From Lachnoclostridium sp. UBA3775 (lineage in GTDB: Bacteria; Bacillota; Clostridia; Lachnospirales; Lachnospiraceae), in assembly GCA_002369525.1 (NCBI GenBank), contig DFFN01000090.1, positions 1 through 9,238 of the forward strand: 9,238 nucleotides of DNA, given 5' to 3'. Position numbers and translations under genes: made by a program. The notes below the pieces were generated by a model. That model was not told where the DNA came from. It ran no database searches and worked only from the letters and a program-made list of their open reading frames with translations. The stretch's first letter is position 1. Each line of letters opens with the position of its first letter. Shown here one piece after another: positions 4,840-9,238 of the stretch.

Positions 4840-7245
4840 GTGAACGAAAAAGCACTTCATACCTTAGAGTATGATAAAATAAAAGAAAAGCTTATTGAGC
4901 TTGCCGATTCCGGATGCGGAAAGAGAATGTGCAGGGAACTTCTGCCCCTAAGTGATGCGGAAGATGTAAAGAGACTGCAGGAGGAGACTGCGGCGGCACT
5001 TGCACGGCTTGAAAGAAAGGGAAACCTTTCCTTCGTGGGAATACCGGAGATGGGCGACATCCTTGGCAGGATCGCCGTAAAGGCTACGCTCGGCATGGGT
5101 GAATTAAGGCGGGTTTCGGACCTCCTCACCGTTACCGTGCGTATAAAGGAATACGGCGGAAAAAGCTTAAAGGAGGATGAAGAGGACGAAGACAGAAAGG
5201 GATCCGCGGCGGATATACTTTCGGAACGCTTCGAGCTTCTTGAACCTGTCGAATCTGCCAGGACCGAGATACTTCGCTGCATAATTTCTGACGATGAGAT
5301 GGCGGACGATGCGAGCAGGGCTCTTGCCGACATACGCCGTCAGCTTAAGGGGAAGAAAGGCAAGATCGGAGAAAAGATCAACCAGATCATGCAGTCCTAT
5401 GCGGCGGACCAGGCGCTTCAGGACAGCCTTATCACCCAACGCAACGGAAGATATTGCATACCCGTAAAGGCCGAGCATAAATCCAGGGTCCCGGGCATGA
5501 TACATGACAGAAGCCAGAGCGGTTCGACCTTCTTCATCGAGCCGATGGAGATAGTGAACCTTAACAACGAGATAAGGGAGCTTGAGGCGCAGGAAAAGGA
5601 TGAGATTGAAAGAATACTTCAGATGCTCTCAGTTGCCCTTTTCCCGGAGACCGAAAACCTGAAATATGATGTTAAAGCCCTCGGGGAGCTTGATGCGATC
5701 TTTGCGAGAGGCAAGCTCGCGAGGGATATGAGGGCCATAAAGCCGAGGTTTAACGCAGATCATATAATCGAGCTTAAGAATGCAAGGCATCCGCTGATAC
5801 CCAAAAAGAGCGTGGTCCCGATTTCACTGAGCCTCGGCAGGGATTTCAACATGCTTATCATCACCGGACCGAATACAGGTGGCAAGACGGTATCTTTAAA
5901 GACAGTCGGACTGTTCCAGCTCATGGGCCAGGCAGGACTGCATATACCGGCCTATGAGGGCTCTCAGCTCGGGATTTTCAACGAGGTCTATGCCGACATA
6001 GGAGACGAGCAGAGCATTGAACAGTCGCTGTCCACCTTCTCGTCGCACATGACCAACACGGTACATATCGTGGACAATGCCGATGAAAATTCGCTGGCGC
6101 TTTTTGATGAGCTTGGGGCGGGCACAGACCCGGTCGAAGGAGCGGCGCTTGCGATGGCAATACTTAACGAGCTTAATACGCGGGGCGTAAGGACCATGGC
6201 GACTACGCACTATGCCGAGTTAAAGGCCTATGCGCTGACGACGCCGGGGGTTACAAACGGGTCGTGTGAATTTGATGTTGAGACCTTAAAGCCCACCTAC
6301 CGCCTGCTTATAGGAGTACCCGGAAAGAGTAATGCTTTTGCGATAACAAAGAGACTCGGGATGAGCGAAACCGTGCTTATGAGCGCAAGGTCTCTGGTCG
6401 GAGATAAGGACAGAAGCTTTGATGACATACTGACAAGGCTTGACGAGCTGAGGCTTGAGGCAGAGCAGGCGAGAAACGATGCCGAGGCTGCAAAGGCTGA
6501 GGCTGAGAGCTTAAGGAACGGACTTAAAACCGAGAAAGAAAAGCTTGAAGCCTTCAGGGAAAAGGAGCTTGCAAAGGCAAAAGAGGAAGCAGAGGAAGTG
6601 CTCGGTTCCGCAAAGGAATATGCGGACGAGCTCATCCGTAAGATGAACAAGCTGAGCCGGGGCGATGGCAATATGCGTGAACTCGAAGAAGAAAGAAGGG
6701 AATTAAGGCATAAGCTTAACGAGCTTGGTAACAGCAGAAAACAGGAGAATATAAGAACTTCAAGTCATAAGGCGGAAGATTTCAGGGTCGGCGACAGCGT
6801 GCATGTTATCAGCATGAACCTTGACGGAACAGTACACAGCCTTCCGAACAAGAAGGGCGAGTGCATCGTGACCATGGGTATCATGCAATATAAGTGCAAG
6901 ATAAGCGATCTTGAGATCCTTAAGGACGAGGTAAAACTCCCCGAAAAGCTTGAAAAAAGCGGCGCAGGACAGATCAGGATGTCTAAATCCTACAGCATAT
7001 CACCGGAAATCAACCTTGTCGGAAAGTATCCGGACGATGCGGTCGCAGAGCTTGAAAAATATCTCGACGACGCCTATATAGCGGGAATACCCTCAGTCAG
7101 GATAATCCACGGGCGTGGGACCGGTGCGCTTAGGACTGCGGTCCAGAACTACCTTAAGAGAAACAGGAACATAAAAAAGTTCCGCAACGGTGAATTCGGC
7201 GAAGGAGACGCCGGCGTGACTGTGGCGGAATTCAAACAGAACTGA
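4840..7245 (+). CDS. mutS2: MutS2 ATPase with C-terminal Smr domain
   Basis: An 801-residue MutS-family ATPase, full length for MutS2. It lacks the mismatch-recognition domain of MutS. Described roles are suppression of homologous recombination and, in Bacillus subtilis, sensing of collided ribosomes in rescue; which applies here is unknown. Domains in order: core/lever helices 1-300; ATPase with Walker A GPNTGGKT at 343-350, a signature segment near STFSSHMTN, Walker B ALFDELGAG with D423/E424, and TTHYAELK; a long charged coiled coil at about 530-640; a small beta KOW-like module at about 648-695; and an Smr domain at 725-801 with HGRGTGALR from His757. The usual LDLRG at the start of Smr reads INLVG. 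GTG 4840 is chosen because GAGGA at 4828-4832 precedes it by 7 bases and the protein begins NEKALHTLEYDKI, typical of the family. It ends 33 bases before the response regulator. Confidence 0.96.
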   Translation: MNEKALHTLEYDKIKEKLIELADSGCGKRMCRELLPLSDAEDVKRLQEETAAALARLERKGNLSFVGIPEMGDILGRIAVKATLGMGELRRVSDLLTVTVRIKEYGGKSLKEDEEDEDRKGSAADILSERFELLEPVESARTEILRCIISDDEMADDASRALADIRRQLKGKKGKIGEKINQIMQSYAADQALQDSLITQRNGRYCIPVKAEHKSRVPGMIHDRSQSGSTFFIEPMEIVNLNNEIRELEAQEKDEIERILQMLSVALFPETENLKYDVKALGELDAIFARGKLARDMRAIKPRFNADHIIELKNARHPLIPKKSVVPISLSLGRDFNMLIITGPNTGGKTVSLKTVGLFQLMGQAGLHIPAYEGSQLGIFNEVYADIGDEQSIEQSLSTFSSHMTNTVHIVDNADENSLALFDELGAGTDPVEGAALAMAILNELNTRGVRTMATTHYAELKAYALTTPGVTNGSCEFDVETLKPTYRLLIGVPGKSNAFAITKRLGMSETVLMSARSLVGDKDRSFDDILTRLDELRLEAEQARNDAEAAKAEAESLRNGLKTEKEKLEAFREKELAKAKEEAEEVLGSAKEYADELIRKMNKLSRGDGNMRELEEERRELRHKLNELGNSRKQENIRTSSHKAEDFRVGDSVHVISMNLDGTVHSLPNKKGECIVTMGIMQYKCKISDLEILKDEVKLPEKLEKSGAGQIRMSKSYSISPEINLVGKYPDDAVAELEKYLDDAYIAGIPSVRIIHGRGTGALRTAVQNYLKRNRNIKKFRNGEFGEGDAGVTVAEFKQN

Positions 7246-7278
7246 TAACAGATAATAATAAGGAAAAGGACAAAAACC

Positions 7279-8004
7279 ATGAGCAATGAACAGAAAATAC
7301 TGATAGTGGATGATGACAGCCACATCGCGGAACTTGTGGATCTTTATCTGACAAAGGAATTTTTCAAGACAAAGATAGTGTATGACGGCATCGATGCGGT
7401 TAAAGCCTTTGAGGAATTCAAACCCGACCTTATACTGCTGGACCTTATGCTTCCGGGCATGGACGGCTATGAGGTCTGCAAGAGGATAAGGCAGACCAGC
7501 CAGGTTCCGATCATTATGCTTTCGGCAAAAGGCGAGACCTTTGACAAGGTACTGGGGCTTGAGCTCGGAGCGGACGACTATGTGCAGAAGCCTTTTGACA
7601 ATAAAGAGCTTGTCGCAAGAGTAAAGGCGGCCCTTAGAAGAAGCAAGCCGGTTCCTGCCGCACCACAGGAACAGGGCAGTTCCGTTGTCAAGGATGAGAA
7701 GGCTGTTTCATACAAGGATCTTTATCTAAGCCTTACAAACTACACCTGCATCTACCGCGGTGAAAGCATCGCCCTTCCTCCGAAGGAGTTTGAGCTTTTG
7801 TTTACGCTTGCAAGCCATCCGAATCAGGTATTTAACCGCGAGCAGCTGCTTGACAAGGTCTGGGGATATGACTATATCGGCGACACAAGAACCGTCGATG
7901 TTCATATCAAGCGCGTAAGGGAAAAGATTCATGACGGCGAGGAATGGTCGATCGGTACCGTCTGGGGCGTAGGCTACAAATTTGAAGTTAACAAGAGGTT
8001 ATAA
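7279..8004 (+). CDS. OmpR/PhoB-family response regulator
   Basis: A 241-residue DNA-binding transcription regulator, the output half of a two-component system with the kinase that follows. The receiver domain (about 5-120) has the acidic pair Asp11/Asp12 in ILIVDDD, phosphoacceptor Asp55 in LLDLMLPGMDG, Ser82 in MLSAKGE and Lys104 in VQKPF, so all switch residues are present. After a linker, the winged-helix domain (about 140-241) shows LPPKEFELL, the recognition segment TRTVDVHIKRVREKI and the wing WGVGYKFE. The length is standard. AAAGGA at 7265-7270 lies 8 bases before the ATG. Only 33 bases separate it from mutS2 and 6 from the kinase gene, so the pair is an operon, possibly read through from mutS2. 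Target genes and signal cannot be inferred from this window. Confidence 0.95.
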   Translation: MSNEQKILIVDDDSHIAELVDLYLTKEFFKTKIVYDGIDAVKAFEEFKPDLILLDLMLPGMDGYEVCKRIRQTSQVPIIMLSAKGETFDKVLGLELGADDYVQKPFDNKELVARVKAALRRSKPVPAAPQEQGSSVVKDEKAVSYKDLYLSLTNYTCIYRGESIALPPKEFELLFTLASHPNQVFNREQLLDKVWGYDYIGDTRTVDVHIKRVREKIHDGEEWSIGTVWGVGYKFEVNKRL

Positions 8005-8010
8005 ACAGGG

Positions 8011-9238
8011 ATGTTTAGAGGAAAGCTTTGGAAAAAACTGCTGATAACCTTTCTGAGCGTGACCCTTGTCTTTTTTCTTCTGATCAACTATCCCATGAAA
8101 TACTGGCTGTACGAAAAGGAAAGCGAAAGGGTTGAAAAGGAACTGAAGTCCGCATCCGGATACTGTGATACGCTTCTCAGGGAATCGATGGATAACGAGG
8201 CATTTGTGAAAAGCCTTGGCATGTTTGATGCCTATTCGGATATCAGGGTCATGATCGCAAACGGCGATGGGATCATCAGCTCCGACACAAGAAGGGACAA
8301 TATCGGCCGTGATGTATATAAGGTTTATCCCGGACTCAGGAAGAAATTCTATTCGAGAACGAGAATGAACGGGCTGATCCGTGAAACCAGCTCCGTATAT
8401 GTTACCGAGGTGCATGCAACGGGCGGGATAGATAACCTTGTCCTGCTGGTATATGATAATGCCAATCTCAATAATTATGTCGAGGAAGGAGTCTACAGGC
8501 TTAATATACTTGGTATGGTATTTACCGGAATTTTCCTGGTGGTCATGGCAATCTACGGAATATACTACACAAGGGTTATCCGCTACATGATAAAGACCAC
8601 GGCGCATTATGCCGACGGAAAGTTCGAGGAAAGGCAGACAAGAAGGAAGTTTTCGGACGAGAACCAGGAGCTCGCAAATGCGATCGACTACCTTGCAGAA
8701 AAAACAGAGGGGCTTGTCGATTACCAGAAAACCTTCATTGCCAACGTATCCCATGACTTCCGTTCGCCCCTCACATCCATCAGAGGCTATACGGTTGCGA
8801 TGAAGGATGGCACGATACCGTATGAAAATCAGGCAAAATACCTGGATATAATCCTTTTCGAGACCGACCGTCTTGCGGGGCTTACACAGAACCTTCTTGA
8901 CCTCAACGAATTTGACAACAATGCCATCAGGCTTAATCTTACGGACTTCAACCTTTGCGGCATGGTAAAGCAATCGGCCGCAACCTTTGAATCGATCTGC
9001 GCAAGCAAGAAGCTGAAGATGAGGCTTATTTTCTCCGAGAAGGAAATATGGGTAAAGGCCGATAAGCAGAAGATACAGCAGGTGCTGCATAACCTTATCG
9101 ATAACGCGATCAAGTTCAGTAACGAGGACTCGAAGGTGGAGGTAACGGTCACCGCGCGTGAAGGTACGGCCTATGTTTCCGTAAGGGACTATGGTATCGG
9201 AATCCCGAAGGAGTCCATTAACCAGGTTTGGGAAAGAT
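8011..9238 (+). CDS. Sensor histidine kinase, cut off at the window end
   Basis: Open from ATG 8011 to the last base (409 codons, no stop), so the C-terminus lies outside. It is the membrane partner of the response regulator upstream. Transmembrane helix 1 is at about 8-28 and helix 2 at about 164-188. Between them lie some 135 extracytoplasmic residues with phrases such as VMIANGDGIISSDT, which resembles a single Cache/PAS-like sensor; the ligand is unknown. A short HAMP-like or linker stretch follows, then the dimerisation domain with NVSHDFRSPLTSIRGY and phosphorylation site His248, and the ATP-binding domain with the N box HNLIDNAIKFS (Asn361/Asn365) and G1 box DYGIGIP (Asp393). The window stops just after, so the F and G2 boxes are not seen. 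AAGAGG at 7993-7998 is the likely ribosome site, 12 bases upstream and inside the regulator gene, which suggests translational coupling. Confidence 0.95.
   Translation, partial: MFRGKLWKKLLITFLSVTLVFFLLINYPMKYWLYEKESERVEKELKSASGYCDTLLRESMDNEAFVKSLGMFDAYSDIRVMIANGDGIISSDTRRDNIGRDVYKVYPGLRKKFYSRTRMNGLIRETSSVYVTEVHATGGIDNLVLLVYDNANLNNYVEEGVYRLNILGMVFTGIFLVVMAIYGIYYTRVIRYMIKTTAHYADGKFEERQTRRKFSDENQELANAIDYLAEKTEGLVDYQKTFIANVSHDFRSPLTSIRGYTVAMKDGTIPYENQAKYLDIILFETDRLAGLTQNLLDLNEFDNNAIRLNLTDFNLCGMVKQSAATFESICASKKLKMRLIFSEKEIWVKADKQKIQQVLHNLIDNAIKFSNEDSKVEVTVTAREGTAYVSVRDYGIGIPKESINQVWER

Noticed and set aside
7999..9090. Long antisense open frame of 363 residues opposite the histidine kinase
   Set aside because: The + strand has an unmistakable kinase with all motifs, and the antisense product shows no family features. 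Codon bias in the kinase leaves the opposite strand open.
1..9238. CRISPR array, tRNA, rRNA, riboswitch or defence island
   Set aside because: No regularly spaced repeats, cloverleaf-like sequences, long structured leaders or defence-type proteins were seen on either strand.

Overview
The window looks like chromosomal DNA of a low-to-mid GC Gram-positive clostridium, most likely a Lachnospiraceae member. The reasons are: purine-rich Shine-Dalgarno sites 7-8 bases before most starts, a GTG-started mutS2 whose Smr domain begins INLVG, two lipoproteins with Pro/Thr-rich linkers, and a transposase relic of a type I associate with that family. The placement is by recognition, not by database search.

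Layout. Bases 1-740 are AT-rich and hold no intact gene, only two minus-strand relics. The first (14-380) is a transposase reduced to its N-terminus joined out of frame to its C-terminus. The second (435-737) is a reading frame broken by one TGA. From 764 onward all genes are on the + strand, higher in GC and tightly spaced: a 693-aa lipoprotein with a propeller-like middle and a C-terminal HELWH metallopeptidase-like domain (764-2845); a HAD phosphatase (2874-3512); the tRNA wobble 2'-O-methyltransferase TrmL (3532-4029); a paralogue of the lipoprotein that has lost its middle and is frameshifted (4045-4783); MutS2 (4840-7245); and an OmpR/PhoB response regulator (7279-8004) followed by its sensor histidine kinase (8011 to the window end, cut before the stop).

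How the genes fit together. The 5-57 base gaps and the lack of any convincing terminator suggest long co-directional transcription, but the functions are mixed. The regulator and kinase form a classical two-component pair. HAD and TrmL sit between two copies of the same lipoprotein family, one intact and one dead, so the family was duplicated here or the two genes were inserted between the copies.

The most notable signals are the lipoprotein family itself (secreted, HExxH, propeller-like, no name I recognise) and the fact that two unrelated genes in 9 kb show the same kind of lesion: the ends kept, the middle deleted, and the join out of frame. I see no tRNA, rRNA, CRISPR array, riboswitch or replication origin, and no clear evidence of an entirely new system.
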